From contig NZ_JACARE010000010.1 in NCBI RefSeq assembly GCF_013386765.1, positions 289,420 to 353,419 of the forward strand: 64,000 bases of DNA. The letters are read 5' to 3'. Positions 50,398 to 59,535 of the stretch are shown here, piece by piece; the stretch's first letter is position 1; every line of letters begins with the position of its first letter. The notes beneath the pieces were generated by a model that saw nothing but the letters and a program-made list of their open reading frames with translations, was not told where the DNA came from and searched no databases. Position numbers and translations under genes: made by a program. This DNA is from Pseudomonas yamanorum. GTDB taxonomy: Bacteria > Pseudomonadota > Gammaproteobacteria > Pseudomonadales > Pseudomonadaceae.

Positions 50398-52146
50398 TCA
50401 GCTATCAATCACCCGTTGCAAATGAATCGCCAACTCCGTGGCAAACCGCTTTTCCGGCGTTTCCACATCAATCCCGAACAACTCCTGAATCCGCGCCAGC
50501 CGATAGCGCAGCGTCGTCACATGCACCCCCATCGCATCCGCACACGCCTGGCTGCGGCAGCTTTCCCGCAGGTACGCGGTCAGGGTTTCCAGGTACGGCG
50601 TCTGGTGCTTGCGGTCATGGGCGAGCATCGCGCCGACGCTGTCGTTGACGAAGGTGCGAATATCCTCGCCGCCCACGGCCGCGACAAAGATCGGGATCGG
50701 CCCGAAATCCTGGTCGGAGATCGGCCCGCTGCGACCAAATGAACGGGCAATCTCGATCAGCCGCCGGCAGCGTTCCCACGCAGCCGGATAATCCGCCAGC
50801 ACCCGGCACACGCCGCTGGCCAGCAGGATCGGCTCGGCGCCCAGGTAGTGCGCCAGGTCATCCGCGATCTGCCGCTTGATCTTGCTCAAGCGCTCGCCTT
50901 CCGCCGGCACCAGGCACACCAGGCCGTTGTCGACGATGATCACCGTGGCCTGCATCCCCGCCCGTTGCAGGATGCGGGCGACGTTGTGGTGCAGGTTCTT
51001 CGCCTCCCGGGCCTTGGCGCCATAGTCGACAATAATCATCTGCTGCGGGGTGTTGAAACTGATCCCCAGGCGTTGGGCCCGTTGCTGGATATCATCGGCG
51101 TCGCGCCAGCGGCCTTCGAGCACTTCGAACAACAACTCGGTCTGGGTGCGGGTTTCAAACCGAAAGCGGATAAAGCTGCGCATCATCTGCACGCTCAAGG
51201 CGAACTTGGCGCTTTCCAGCATCAGCAAATCCAGCTCGTTGACCGGCGCCGCCACCGGGAACAACACCAGCGCGCCCACTAGTTCGTGGTCGACCATCAA
51301 CGGTTCGATCTGCGCCCGCAACGTAAACTGGCGCTGGCCGTCGTCAAGGAACAGGTTGACCGTGTTGCGCAGGGCGCTGCGCAAGCTTTCCTGGGCGGCC
51401 TTGGTGATCTGCACGCTGAGCACCCCGGCGACGGCGGCCTGCCAGGCGTTGTCATCAAACAGCGCAGTGTCCGGCGAGCGCCCCGCCACCACCTGGTTGG
51501 CGGTGAAGTCCACGGCGATCACCGGGTTGGGCAACTGGTCGCCCACCATCAACGATAACGACGTCACCGAGCCGCCGCCCAACACGTGTTCCAGCATCGT
51601 GGTGTGCACCTTCAAGGCCTGCTGCATGCGCTCGGCGGCGCGGCGCTCGGCTTCCAGCTGGCGCTGGCGCTCCACCGCGATGGCGCCCAGGTGGATGATC
51701 ATGCCGAGGAACACCCGGTCTTCTTCCGACACGTCCATCAGCGTGCGGGAAATCACGCTGAGCACCATGGGCCGGCCATCGAAGTCGGTGCAGTTCATCG
51801 GCATCACCATCACCGTGCGGTAATCGCGCTCCAGGGATTCGCGGCGGTAGCCGGGGTACTCGCATTCGCGCACGTCGCGGATGAATACCGCCTCGTTGCG
51901 TTGCAGGGCGGTCATCACCGGGCTCGAAGACAGCTCCCAGCAATCCACCAGCGGGCGCTGCACCAGGGTCGGGTCGTGGCGGGCGATGACGTGGCCGAAG
52001 CCGGCATCCATGTCGATGGCCATGATCGAGCTCATGGTCCAGTGGGTGTGGCGGCAACTGGCGTACACCAGCTGGTGCAGCATCGACTGCAAGTCACCGC
52101 CGGAGTTGATCTGACTGGCCACATCCCGCAACGACAGTATCTGCAT
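50398..52146 (-). CDS. GAF and PucR-type HTH transcriptional regulator
   Basis: About 582 residues. An N-terminal GAF-like sensor domain (about 12-175; YASCRHTHWTMSSIMAID, YRTVMVMPMNC) is followed by a linker helix, a middle domain and a C-terminal PucR helix-turn-helix (about 515-575) with LTAYLRESCRSQACADAMGV and VTTLRYRLARIQELFG. Divergent from the catabolic cassette that begins at 52336 and probably its activator. The start is uncertain: TTG 52158 has ggtgag just upstream, GTG 52167 and ATG 52266 are alternatives, and the N-terminal residues from 52266 look non-coding. The inducer is unknown. Confidence 0.8.
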   Translation of the reverse strand: MQILSLRDVASQINSGGDLQSMLHQLVYASCRHTHWTMSSIMAIDMDAGFGHVIARHDPTLVQRPLVDCWELSSSPVMTALQRNEAVFIRDVRECEYPGYRRESLERDYRTVMVMPMNCTDFDGRPMVLSVISRTLMDVSEEDRVFLGMIIHLGAIAVERQRQLEAERRAAERMQQALKVHTTMLEHVLGGGSVTSLSLMVGDQLPNPVIAVDFTANQVVAGRSPDTALFDDNAWQAAVAGVLSVQITKAAQESLRSALRNTVNLFLDDGQRQFTLRAQIEPLMVDHELVGALVLFPVAAPVNELDLLMLESAKFALSVQMMRSFIRFRFETRTQTELLFEVLEGRWRDADDIQQRAQRLGISFNTPQQMIIVDYGAKAREAKNLHHNVARILQRAGMQATVIIVDNGLVCLVPAEGERLSKIKRQIADDLAHYLGAEPILLASGVCRVLADYPAAWERCRRLIEIARSFGRSGPISDQDFGPIPIFVAAVGGEDIRTFVNDSVGAMLAHDRKHQTPYLETLTAYLRESCRSQACADAMGVHVTTLRYRLARIQELFGIDVETPEKRFATELAIHLQRVIDS

Positions 52147-52335
52147 TTCTCGATTCAAGGCGCTCACCCGAACATGGAGGTCACGGCAGCCACGTTGCCT
52201 GCCAGGCCCGCCTGATACTTGCGCCGGTTCAGAGCAATGTCCAGTGGATTTGCACTCCGAAACCATGGAAGACGCTGTTGGCCAATGCTCCTAGCCTAAG
52301 GCCACAACCAACAGCCACAAGGGCGACGAGTCATC

Positions 52336-52935
52336 ATGAATCTGGAAAATCTGGGCGTCAGGAAGTACTGCACCTTTATCGAAGAAACCCTTATCGAAGG
52401 CGGCAAGGACGCCGGCAAACCCATCACCCTGATCGTGGTTGCCGCGGTGTTGAAAAACCCTTGGGCCGGCCAGGGCTTCGTCGAAAACCTGCGCCCGGAA
52501 ATCCTGCGCCTGGCCCCGGGCCTGGGTTATGAAATGACCCGCCGCCTGATCGCCCTGATGCCCGGCGGCAAGGTCGAAGCCTTCGGCAAGGCGGCGGCGG
52601 TGGGGGTCAACGGTGAAATCGAGCACGCCTCGGGCCTGATCCACACCCTGCGCTTCGGCAACCTGTTTCGCGAAGCCGTGGAAGGCACCGCCTACCTGAG
52701 CTTCACCAATACCCGCAACGCCCCGGGCGCCCTGCTCTCGCTGCCGATGGTGCACAAGAGCGAAACCGGCAAGCGCTCGCACTTTCTCACCGCCAACTTC
52801 CAGATCGCCGATGCGCCGGGCCCCGACGAAGTGCTGATCGCCATCGGTGCCAGCGACGGCTCCCGTGCGCACCCACGGATTGCTGATCGCTACCAGGATA
52901 TGGCGGAGATGGAAGCGGAACTGCCCAAGGACTGA
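52336..52935 (+). CDS. Amino acid synthesis family protein (PF06684)
   Basis: 199-residue cytosolic protein of the PF06684 (former DUF1185) family, whose biochemical role is not settled. Conserved stretches include RKYCTFIEETLIEGGK, KNPWAGQGFVENL, GKAAAVGVNGEIEHASG, and NTRNAPGALLSLPMVHK. First plus-strand gene of the cassette, divergent from the GAF/PucR regulator. Members of the family often lie beside flavin-dependent monooxygenase and reductase genes, as here. It is separated from the next gene by a 446-bp gap filled with repeats. Confidence 0.8.
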   Translation: MNLENLGVRKYCTFIEETLIEGGKDAGKPITLIVVAAVLKNPWAGQGFVENLRPEILRLAPGLGYEMTRRLIALMPGGKVEAFGKAAAVGVNGEIEHASGLIHTLRFGNLFREAVEGTAYLSFTNTRNAPGALLSLPMVHKSETGKRSHFLTANFQIADAPGPDEVLIAIGASDGSRAHPRIADRYQDMAEMEAELPKD

Positions 52936-52961
52936 CGCCTCACTGAAGAACGACGCTCAAT

Positions 52962-53241
52962 TGTGGCTAAGGAGCTTGCCTGTGACCAGGAGCTTGCCTG
53001 TGGCTGGGGAGCTTGCTTGTGGCTGGGGAGCTTGCTGTGGAGAGGGAGCTTGCTGTGGCGAGGGAGCTTGCTCCCGCTGGGTCGCGGAGCGGCCCCATGA
53101 GTCCCGCCACAGTCCGCCTGAAAGAACCCGGTTGGCTTTGGGGGGCTGCTTCGCAGCCCAGCGGGAGCAAGCTCCCTCTCCACAGCAAGCTCCCTCGCCA
53201 CAGGCAAGCTCCTAGTCTCAGGCAAGCTCCCTCGCCACAGG
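52962..53241. repeat. Expanded palindromic REP array with 18-19 bp tandem units
   Basis: Six direct copies of a tgtgg...aggagcttgc unit start at 52962, 52981, 52999, 53018, 53036 and 53054. The sixth is a full REP (tgtggcgagggagcttgctc). After about 85 bp, inverted copies follow, with ends at 53184, 53202, 53220 (degenerate) and 53239. The period is 18-19 bp on both sides. It fills most of the gap between two genes of the cassette; the rest (53242-53382) shows nothing recognisable. Confidence 0.88.
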
Positions 53242-53382
53242 GTTGATGTATTTGTCATGGAAATGCCGGAGCACTACGAAGCACAGCAAAACTTTCACCA
53301 TCGTTACCATTTTTCGACGCAAGCCCACGGTCTCCCTTCCTCGTAGGCTTGCTTCACACCACAAGAACAAAGGAGTACCCCG

Positions 53383-54330
53383 ATGCCGAGCACCGTGATC
53401 AGCGCCAACGTTGCAGCCGTCGATCCGGGCGCCTTGCGCCAGGCCTTCGGCACCTTCGTCACCGGCGTCACCGTCATCACCACCCATGACGCCGACGGCA
53501 ACCCACGCGGCATGACCGCCAATTCGTTCACCTCGGTGTCTCTCGACCCGCCGCTGCTGCTGGTGTGCGTGGGCAAGTCCGCCGCCAGCTACACCGCGTT
53601 CGCCAACACCGAACAGTTCGCCGTCAACCTGCTGCATGAAGGCCAGGTCGACGTCTCCGGCACCTTTGCCTCCAAGTCGCCGGACAAGTTCCACACCGTC
53701 AACCACGACACCGTGCACACCGGCGCGCCGATCCTCACCGACAGCCTGACCTGGTTCGATTGCAGCGTGCACCAGCGCATCGAAGCCGGCGACCACCTGG
53801 TGCTGATCGGCCAGGTGCGCGCCTTCGGCACCAGCCCCAAGCTGCCGCTGTGTTTCTGCCGGGGCCGCTACGCCAACATCCAGGACCCGCTGCCAGCCAG
53901 CTGGCTGGACTCCCACAAGATGATCATCGGCTACCTGATCGAAGCCGACGGCGGGATCCTGTTCCGCGCCGATGGCAATGGCGGCTGGACACTGCCGGTG
54001 GCCGGCAAGCGCAAAGGCTTTATCGACGCCGGTAACAGCTCGCTGCCGGTGGAACAGGAATCGACCTTCCTGTACTCGGCCTTCGATGTCGACGACACCG
54101 ACCCCGGCTACCTGATCTACCGCGCCCAGCTCGGCCCGTTCGACAGCGGCCTGCCCGACACCCTGCGCGTCTTCCCGCTGGACGCGTTGCCCATCGAACA
54201 GATGCCGGTCAACGAACTGCGCTCGGTGGTGCGTCGCTATGCCCGCGAGCGCCAGAACCAGCAATTCGGCATCTACACCGGCTCCGCCGCCAGCGGCCGC
54301 ATCGCGATGCTCGAAAACGCGCCCCTTTGA
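53383..54330 (+). CDS. Flavin reductase family protein with extra C-terminal domain
   Basis: 315 residues. The N-terminal part (about 15-165) is a flavin reductase-like domain (FGTFVTGVTVITTHDADGN, MTANSFTSVSLDPPLLLVCV, FAVNLLHEGQ) expected to supply reduced FMN or FAD. The C-terminal 140 residues (from HKMIIGYLIEADGGILFRAD) look like a NUDIX fold without the NUDIX box. Family members are usually about 160-190 residues, so this is a fusion. It likely partners the luciferase-like monooxygenase two genes on. Confidence 0.82.
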   Translation: MPSTVISANVAAVDPGALRQAFGTFVTGVTVITTHDADGNPRGMTANSFTSVSLDPPLLLVCVGKSAASYTAFANTEQFAVNLLHEGQVDVSGTFASKSPDKFHTVNHDTVHTGAPILTDSLTWFDCSVHQRIEAGDHLVLIGQVRAFGTSPKLPLCFCRGRYANIQDPLPASWLDSHKMIIGYLIEADGGILFRADGNGGWTLPVAGKRKGFIDAGNSSLPVEQESTFLYSAFDVDDTDPGYLIYRAQLGPFDSGLPDTLRVFPLDALPIEQMPVNELRSVVRRYARERQNQQFGIYTGSAASGRIAMLENAPL

Positions 54331-54352
54331 CACGCACCTACAGGACTCCTGC

Positions 54353-55864
54353 ATGAAAACCACGGTCAGCGCCCTTGAGGGCAACCGCCTCAACCTGTTT
54401 ATCGACGGCCGCTTCGTTGCTCCCGCCAGCGACACCTATGTCGACAGCTTCGACCCCACCACAGGCCAGTCCTGGTACCAGTTTGCCCAGGCCGATGCCG
54501 GTGACGTCGCCCGCGCCGTCGCTTCCGCCCACAAGACCTTCAACGATCCGCAGTGGCGCAACATGACGCCCACCGCACGGGGCAAATTGCTGTATCGCCT
54601 GGCCCAGCTTGTGGCCGAGCACGCCGAAGAACTGGCGCTGCTGGAAACCCGCGACAACGGCAAGCTGCTGCGGGAAATGCGCGCCCAGATGAGCGCCCTG
54701 CCCGACGCCTACATCTACTTCGCGGGCATGGCCGACAAGCTGCAAGGCGAGGTGATCCCGGTCAACAAGCTCAACCAGCTCAACTACAGCAGCCGGGAAC
54801 CGTTGGGCGTGGTCGGCATGATCACCCCGTGGAACTCGCCCTTGATGCTGCTCACCGGCACCCTCGCGCCGTGCCTGGCCATCGGCAACACCGTGGTGAT
54901 CAAGCCGTCGGAACACGCCAGCGCCTCCACACTTGCACTGGCCGAATTGATCATCGAAGCCGGCTTTCCGGCGGGTGTGGTCAACGTGGTCACCGGCAAC
55001 GGCGCCGTCACCGGCGATGCGTTGACCCGCCACCCGGACATCGCCAAATACGTGTTCACCGGCAGCACCGACACCGGCCGACGCATCGCCGGCAACGCCG
55101 CCAACAACCTGGTGCCGTGCCAGATGGAATTGGGCGGCAAGTCGCCCCACGTGGTGTTTGCCGATGTCGATATCGAGAAGGCCGTGAACGGCGTGGTCTC
55201 CGGGATCTTCGCCGCCGCCGGGCAAAGTTGCGTGGCCGGTTCGCGCTGTTTTGTCGAGGCGCCGATCTACGACAAATTCGTCGAGGCCCTGGTGGCCCGC
55301 ACCCAACAGATCAGCGTCGGCCATCCGATGGAAGAACACACCGACATCGGCCCGCTGGCCCTGCAAGCCCAACTGCAAAAGCTCGAAGGCTACATCGCCA
55401 GCGGCGCGAGACAAGGTGCGCAGATTGCGGTCGGCGGCAAGCGCCCCAATGCGGCCAACCTGTCCGAAGGCTGGTACTTCGAACCCACGGTGATGGCCAA
55501 CGCCACCAACGACATGCCGTTCATGCGCGATGAACTGTTCGGCCCGGTAGTGGGCGTAATGCCCTTCACCACTGAAGAGCAAATGCTCAGCCTGGCCAAC
55601 GACACCCACTACGGCCTGGCCTCGGGCATCTGGACCCAGAACATCGATCGCGCCCTGCGTTTCGCCAACCGCATCGACGCCGGCACGGTGTGGATCAACA
55701 CCTACCGCAGCTCGGCCTACATGTCCGCCAATGGCGGTTTCAAACACAGCGGTTATGGCCGTCGCGGCGGCTTTGACGTGATGCGCGAGTTTTCCCGGGC
55801 CAAGAACGTGGTCATCGATTATTCCGGCGAAATGCAGGACCCCTTCGTCATTCGCCTGCGCTGA
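54353..55864 (+). CDS. Aldehyde dehydrogenase family protein
   Basis: 503-residue NAD(P)-dependent aldehyde dehydrogenase: GMITPWNSPLMLLTG, FTGSTDTGRRIAGNAANN, catalytic Glu in MELGGKSPH, and catalytic Cys in GQSCVAGSRCF. Resembles the betaine/5-carboxymethyl-2-hydroxymuconate semialdehyde branch. ATG 54353 was chosen: the frame upstream overlaps the previous gene. It probably oxidises an aldehyde made by the neighbouring monooxygenase. Lies 22 bp after the reductase gene. Confidence 0.88.
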   Translation: MKTTVSALEGNRLNLFIDGRFVAPASDTYVDSFDPTTGQSWYQFAQADAGDVARAVASAHKTFNDPQWRNMTPTARGKLLYRLAQLVAEHAEELALLETRDNGKLLREMRAQMSALPDAYIYFAGMADKLQGEVIPVNKLNQLNYSSREPLGVVGMITPWNSPLMLLTGTLAPCLAIGNTVVIKPSEHASASTLALAELIIEAGFPAGVVNVVTGNGAVTGDALTRHPDIAKYVFTGSTDTGRRIAGNAANNLVPCQMELGGKSPHVVFADVDIEKAVNGVVSGIFAAAGQSCVAGSRCFVEAPIYDKFVEALVARTQQISVGHPMEEHTDIGPLALQAQLQKLEGYIASGARQGAQIAVGGKRPNAANLSEGWYFEPTVMANATNDMPFMRDELFGPVVGVMPFTTEEQMLSLANDTHYGLASGIWTQNIDRALRFANRIDAGTVWINTYRSSAYMSANGGFKHSGYGRRGGFDVMREFSRAKNVVIDYSGEMQDPFVIRLR

Positions 55865-55882
55865 TTATTCAAGGAGCACCTT

Positions 55883-56959
55883 ATGAAATTCGCCGTATCC
55901 CTGAGCATGGAACGCTTCTCGCCGGACGTGCCGATGCAGACCGTCATGGCCAACCTGCTGGAGCTGGCAAAGATCGCCGATGCCGGCGGCTTTGAAACCC
56001 TATGGACCTCCGAGCACCACACCCTGGAATGCACCATCGCGCCCAACCCGTTCCAGACCCTGACCTGGCTCGGCCAGCACACCGAGCGCATTCGCCTGGG
56101 CACCGCGACCCTCGCCGCGGCCTATTGGCATCCGATCCGCCTGGCGGGCGAAGCCGCGCTGTGTGATCACCTGACCCAAGGTCGCCTGGAGTTCGGCATT
56201 GCCCGCGGTTCCTACCAGTACGAATTCGACCGCATGACCCCCGGCCTGCAACAGCAGGAAGGCGTGGGCTACATGAAGGAACTGGTGCCGGCGGTGCAAA
56301 AGCTCTGGACCGGCGACTACGCCCACGACGGCCACTACTGGAAATTCCCGCAGACCGCTGCGGTGCCCAAGCCATTGCAAAAAGGCCATCCACCGATCTG
56401 GGTTGCCGCGCGGGACCCGGGCACCTTCGATTGGGCGGTGAGCATTGGCGCCAACATCCTGTCCACCCCGCTCTCGCTGCCGGCGGCCGAAATCGCCGTG
56501 CTCGGCGAGAAGTTCAACAAGGCCGTGGCCGACAACCCCCACGTGCCGCGCCCGCGCTTCATGATGCAGCGCCGCACCTGCGTATACGCCAATGCCAACG
56601 ACTGGGAATTGCCGGTCAAACACAGCATGGACTTTGGCCGCGCCTTCGAAAACCTGATGCAGAACATCGGCACCGTGCACAACGGTTTCCCGGAGCCGGT
56701 GCCGTTTGAAAGCGTGCGCGGCAAAGACAACTACAACCCGGAAAACCTGCGACGCAACCTGATGTTCGGCACCCCCGAGGAAATCATCGAAAAGCTGCTC
56801 GACTACGAAGCCGCCGGTGTCGACCAGTATTGCCTGGGCCTGACCTTCAACCTGCCGTTCGAATTGCAGAAGCAGACCCTGCGCCTGTTCATCGATGAAG
56901 TGATGCCGTTCTTCGCCGAGCGCGAACGCGCCAGACAACGCGACAAGGTCAGCGCGTGA
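55883..56959 (+). CDS. LLM class flavin-dependent monooxygenase
   Basis: 358-residue bacterial-luciferase-like protein (TIM barrel). Conserved stretches: IADAGGFETLWTSEHHTLE, RIRLGTATLAAAYWHPIRLA, and GRLEFGIARGSYQYEF. Uses reduced flavin, presumably from the reductase encoded upstream, to oxygenate an unknown organic substrate. Ribosome binding site aaggagc. Its stop overlaps the following gene's ATG by one base (TGATG). Confidence 0.87.
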   Translation: MKFAVSLSMERFSPDVPMQTVMANLLELAKIADAGGFETLWTSEHHTLECTIAPNPFQTLTWLGQHTERIRLGTATLAAAYWHPIRLAGEAALCDHLTQGRLEFGIARGSYQYEFDRMTPGLQQQEGVGYMKELVPAVQKLWTGDYAHDGHYWKFPQTAAVPKPLQKGHPPIWVAARDPGTFDWAVSIGANILSTPLSLPAAEIAVLGEKFNKAVADNPHVPRPRFMMQRRTCVYANANDWELPVKHSMDFGRAFENLMQNIGTVHNGFPEPVPFESVRGKDNYNPENLRRNLMFGTPEEIIEKLLDYEAAGVDQYCLGLTFNLPFELQKQTLRLFIDEVMPFFAERERARQRDKVSA

Positions 56960-57771
56960 TGGGCCAGGCACAACGTTTCAGCGTGGCCAACGTCACGCTC
57001 AACTTTCGCCTGGACGGGCATGGGCCGCGCCCGCTGGTGTGCATTCACGGCGTGGGCTCCAGCCTCGAGGCGTGGGCCGAGACGGTGGCCGGTTTGCAGG
57101 AGCAGTTCACCGTGCTGACCTTCGACCTGCGCGGCCACGGCCAGTCGTCGCGCACACCCGGGCGTTATGAAATTGATCACCTGGTGGGCGAGGCCCTGGC
57201 CCTGGCAGATCACGTGGGTTTCAAGCAGTTCGACCTGGCCGGGTTCTCGTTGGGCGGTTTGATCGCCCAGCGCATGGCCCTGACCCATCCGGCGCGGGTG
57301 CGTCGTTTGGTGCTGCTGTCCACCGTGGCCGGGCGTAACGCCGAGGAGCGCGAGCGGGTGCAGGCACGCCTCGCCGCGTTGGAGGCCGGGGAGCCCGTGG
57401 CGCATTACGAGGCGTCGTTGTCGCGCTGGCTGACCGAGGACTTCCAGGCACGCCATCCCGAGGCCGTCACCCGTCTGCGTCAGTTGAATGCCGAGAACGA
57501 CCCCGGCTGTTATGCCGCGGCGTATCGCATCCTCGCCGAGTCGGATTTCGGCGAGCAGTTGTCACGGATCCACTGCCCCACCCTGATTGCCACCGGTGCC
57601 GACGATGCCGGCTCCAACCCGCGCATGGCGGCGTTCATGCACGCGCGCATCGCGGGTTCGCAACTGCAGATTCTGCCGGGGCTGCGCCATTGCATTCTGA
57701 TCGAGGCGCCGCAACAGGTGGCCGCCCTGATACGCGATTTTCTAACCGACTCGGAGACCCATCATGGATAA
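56959..57771 (+). CDS. Alpha/beta fold hydrolase
   Basis: 270-residue hydrolase related to 3-oxoadipate enol-lactonase: oxyanion HGVGSS, FDLRGHGQSSR, the nucleophile elbow GFSLGG (Ser near residue 96), Asp in the TGADDAGSNP region, and His in LRHCILIE. Probably hydrolyses a lactone or ester formed by the monooxygenase. Start ATG 56959 rather than the overlapping GTG 56956. It overlaps the next gene by 8 bp. Confidence 0.86.
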   Translation: MGQAQRFSVANVTLNFRLDGHGPRPLVCIHGVGSSLEAWAETVAGLQEQFTVLTFDLRGHGQSSRTPGRYEIDHLVGEALALADHVGFKQFDLAGFSLGGLIAQRMALTHPARVRRLVLLSTVAGRNAEERERVQARLAALEAGEPVAHYEASLSRWLTEDFQARHPEAVTRLRQLNAENDPGCYAAAYRILAESDFGEQLSRIHCPTLIATGADDAGSNPRMAAFMHARIAGSQLQILPGLRHCILIEAPQQVAALIRDFLTDSETHHG

Positions 57772-58159
57772 ATCACTGCAGGCCCAGGGCGAAAGCGTAC
57801 GCCGCAAAGTCTTGGGCGATAGCTACGTCGACCAGGCCCTGGGCCGCGCCGACGACTTTTCCCGCCCCTTCCAGGCGGTGCTCAACGAGTATTGCTGGGG
57901 CATGGTCTGGACCGACGACAGCCTGGACCTCAAGCAACGCAGCCTGCTCAACCTGGGGATGCTCGCGGCGCTGGGGCGCATGGACGAATTCGGCACGCAT
58001 TTTTGCGGTGCCATCCGCAACGGCCTGAGCGACGACGAACTGCGCGCCGCCCTGGTGCAGATCGCGGTGTACTGCGGCGTTCCGGCGGGTGTCGAGGCGT
58101 TCCGCGTGGCCCGCAAGGCCCGGGAAAGCATGGCTCCATCGGATTCAGCGACCGGTTGA
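57764..58159 (+). CDS. Carboxymuconolactone decarboxylase family protein
   Basis: 131-residue helical protein with NEYCWGMVWTDDSLDLKQRS, LNLGMLAALGRMDEF and YCGVPAGVEAFRVA, the pattern of the gamma-carboxymuconolactone decarboxylase branch (not the CxxC AhpD-type redox branch). Next to a PcaD-like hydrolase, it may decarboxylate or isomerise a lactone. The last gene of the cassette. A 179-bp A+T-rich gap follows before proV. Confidence 0.85.
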   Translation: MDKSLQAQGESVRRKVLGDSYVDQALGRADDFSRPFQAVLNEYCWGMVWTDDSLDLKQRSLLNLGMLAALGRMDEFGTHFCGAIRNGLSDDELRAALVQIAVYCGVPAGVEAFRVARKARESMAPSDSATG

Positions 58160-58217
58160 CGGCCAACCCTTGCACTCGTCACACCGCTCATGCTGTAAGT
58201 GCCATGGCACCCCAACA

Positions 58218-58290
58218 AGAAATTTTTGCGACTGCACCTTGCGTCGTCATAGCTCGAAGATTTTTAACTGCCAGTAGCCCAAAAATTTCT
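58218..58290. promoter_or_regulatory. Perfect 11-bp inverted repeat in proV leader
   Basis: agaaatttttg (58218-58228) and caaaaatttct (58280-58290) are exact inverse copies 51 bp apart, within an A+T-rich leader 49 bp before proV. Could be a regulator-looping site or RNA stem. No known factor is assigned. Confidence 0.4.
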
Positions 58291-58338
58291 ATTGATGAAG
58301 TTTTCCGCAGATTGCAAAACAACAATTGGAGGCAATTG

Positions 58339-59535
58339 GTGAGCGAACGACTAAAGATTGAGAACCTCTACAAGGTCTTTTCCTCAACCCCGGACAGAGC
58401 CATGCAGCTCTTGACCGCCGGGGCCAGCAAAGACCGGATCCTGGCCGAGACCGCAACCGTGGTCGGCCTCAACAACGTATCGCTGTCGATTCCCAGCGGT
58501 GCGATCTACATGATCATGGGCCTCTCGGGGTCGGGCAAATCCACCCTGGCGCGCTGCATCAACCGCCTCAACGAACCGACCGCGGGCAAGATCCTGCTGG
58601 ACGGCGAAGACCTGGTGACCCTCGACGAAAACCAGTTGCGGGAAGTGCGCCGCACGCGCATCTCCATGGTGTTCCAGCACTTCGCCCTGCTGCCGAACAA
58701 AACCGTGATCGAGAACACCGAGTTCGGCCTCAAGCTGCGGGGTGTCTCGGCGGCCGAGCGGCGCAAGCGTGCCCTGGAAGTGCTGGCCATCGTGGGCCTG
58801 GCCAAGTGGGCCGATCACCATCCCCACGAGCTGTCCGGCGGCATGCGCCAGCGAGTGGGCCTGGCCCGTGCACTGGCCACCGACGCTGACGTGTTGATCA
58901 TGGACGAAGCCTTCAGCGCACTCGACCCGTTGATCCGCACCGAGATGCAGGACGAGTTGCTGCGCCTGCAACGCACCCTGAAAAAAACCATCCTGTTCAT
59001 CACCCACGACTTCCAGGAAGCCCTGAAGCTGGGCACGCGCATCGCGATCATGGCCGACGGCCAAGTGGTGCGCGAGGGCACGCCCCAGGAAATCGTGATG
59101 GACCCGGGCAGCGATTACGTCGCGGCGTTCACCCGCGAGGTGGACCGTTCGCGGCTGTTCGATGCGCGCTCGATCATGGAGAAAGCCAACACCCTGCTGG
59201 TGCAAGGCGACACCCGGGTGGTGGGCAATGAAAGCTCGGCAGCCTTCGTGCTCAACACCTGCGGCAAGGCCGTCGGCGTGCTGGACTCGGCGGCGCTGCT
59301 GGCCGTGGGCGGCGGCGCCGACGCCCTGCAACAGTTGTCGAGCCAGTTCGTCAGCGTACCGGCCAACGCCAAGCTGGTGGAAGCCGCACGCCTGCTCAAG
59401 CCGGGCCTGCCGGTGGCGGTGGTGGATGGCGACGGGCTGTTCGTCGGCACGCTCAACAGCGCGCACATTCTTGATTGCATAGCCAGCGTCCCGGCCCCGC
59501 GCCCTGCCGCTGCGGAGGTTGCACAGCATGCTTAG
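58339..59535 (+). CDS. proV: Glycine betaine/proline ABC transporter ATP-binding protein
   Basis: 398-residue ATPase of a ProU-type importer. Walker A GLSGSGKST, signature LSGGMRQRVGLARAL, Walker B LIMDEAFSAL, and the H-loop ITHDFQEAL. The C-terminal 120 residues form a CBS-like regulatory region as in ProV. Start GTG 58339, with ttggagg 6 bp upstream; the much longer open frame would include the preceding gene's region. Overlaps proW by 8 bp. Confidence 0.92.
   Translation: MSERLKIENLYKVFSSTPDRAMQLLTAGASKDRILAETATVVGLNNVSLSIPSGAIYMIMGLSGSGKSTLARCINRLNEPTAGKILLDGEDLVTLDENQLREVRRTRISMVFQHFALLPNKTVIENTEFGLKLRGVSAAERRKRALEVLAIVGLAKWADHHPHELSGGMRQRVGLARALATDADVLIMDEAFSALDPLIRTEMQDELLRLQRTLKKTILFITHDFQEALKLGTRIAIMADGQVVREGTPQEIVMDPGSDYVAAFTREVDRSRLFDARSIMEKANTLLVQGDTRVVGNESSAAFVLNTCGKAVGVLDSAALLAVGGGADALQQLSSQFVSVPANAKLVEAARLLKPGLPVAVVDGDGLFVGTLNSAHILDCIASVPAPRPAAAEVAQHA

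Noticed and set aside
52962..53241. CRISPR array
   Set aside because: Units are 18-19 bp head-to-tail without spacers, inverted on the other side, and made of a REP core; no cas genes are present.
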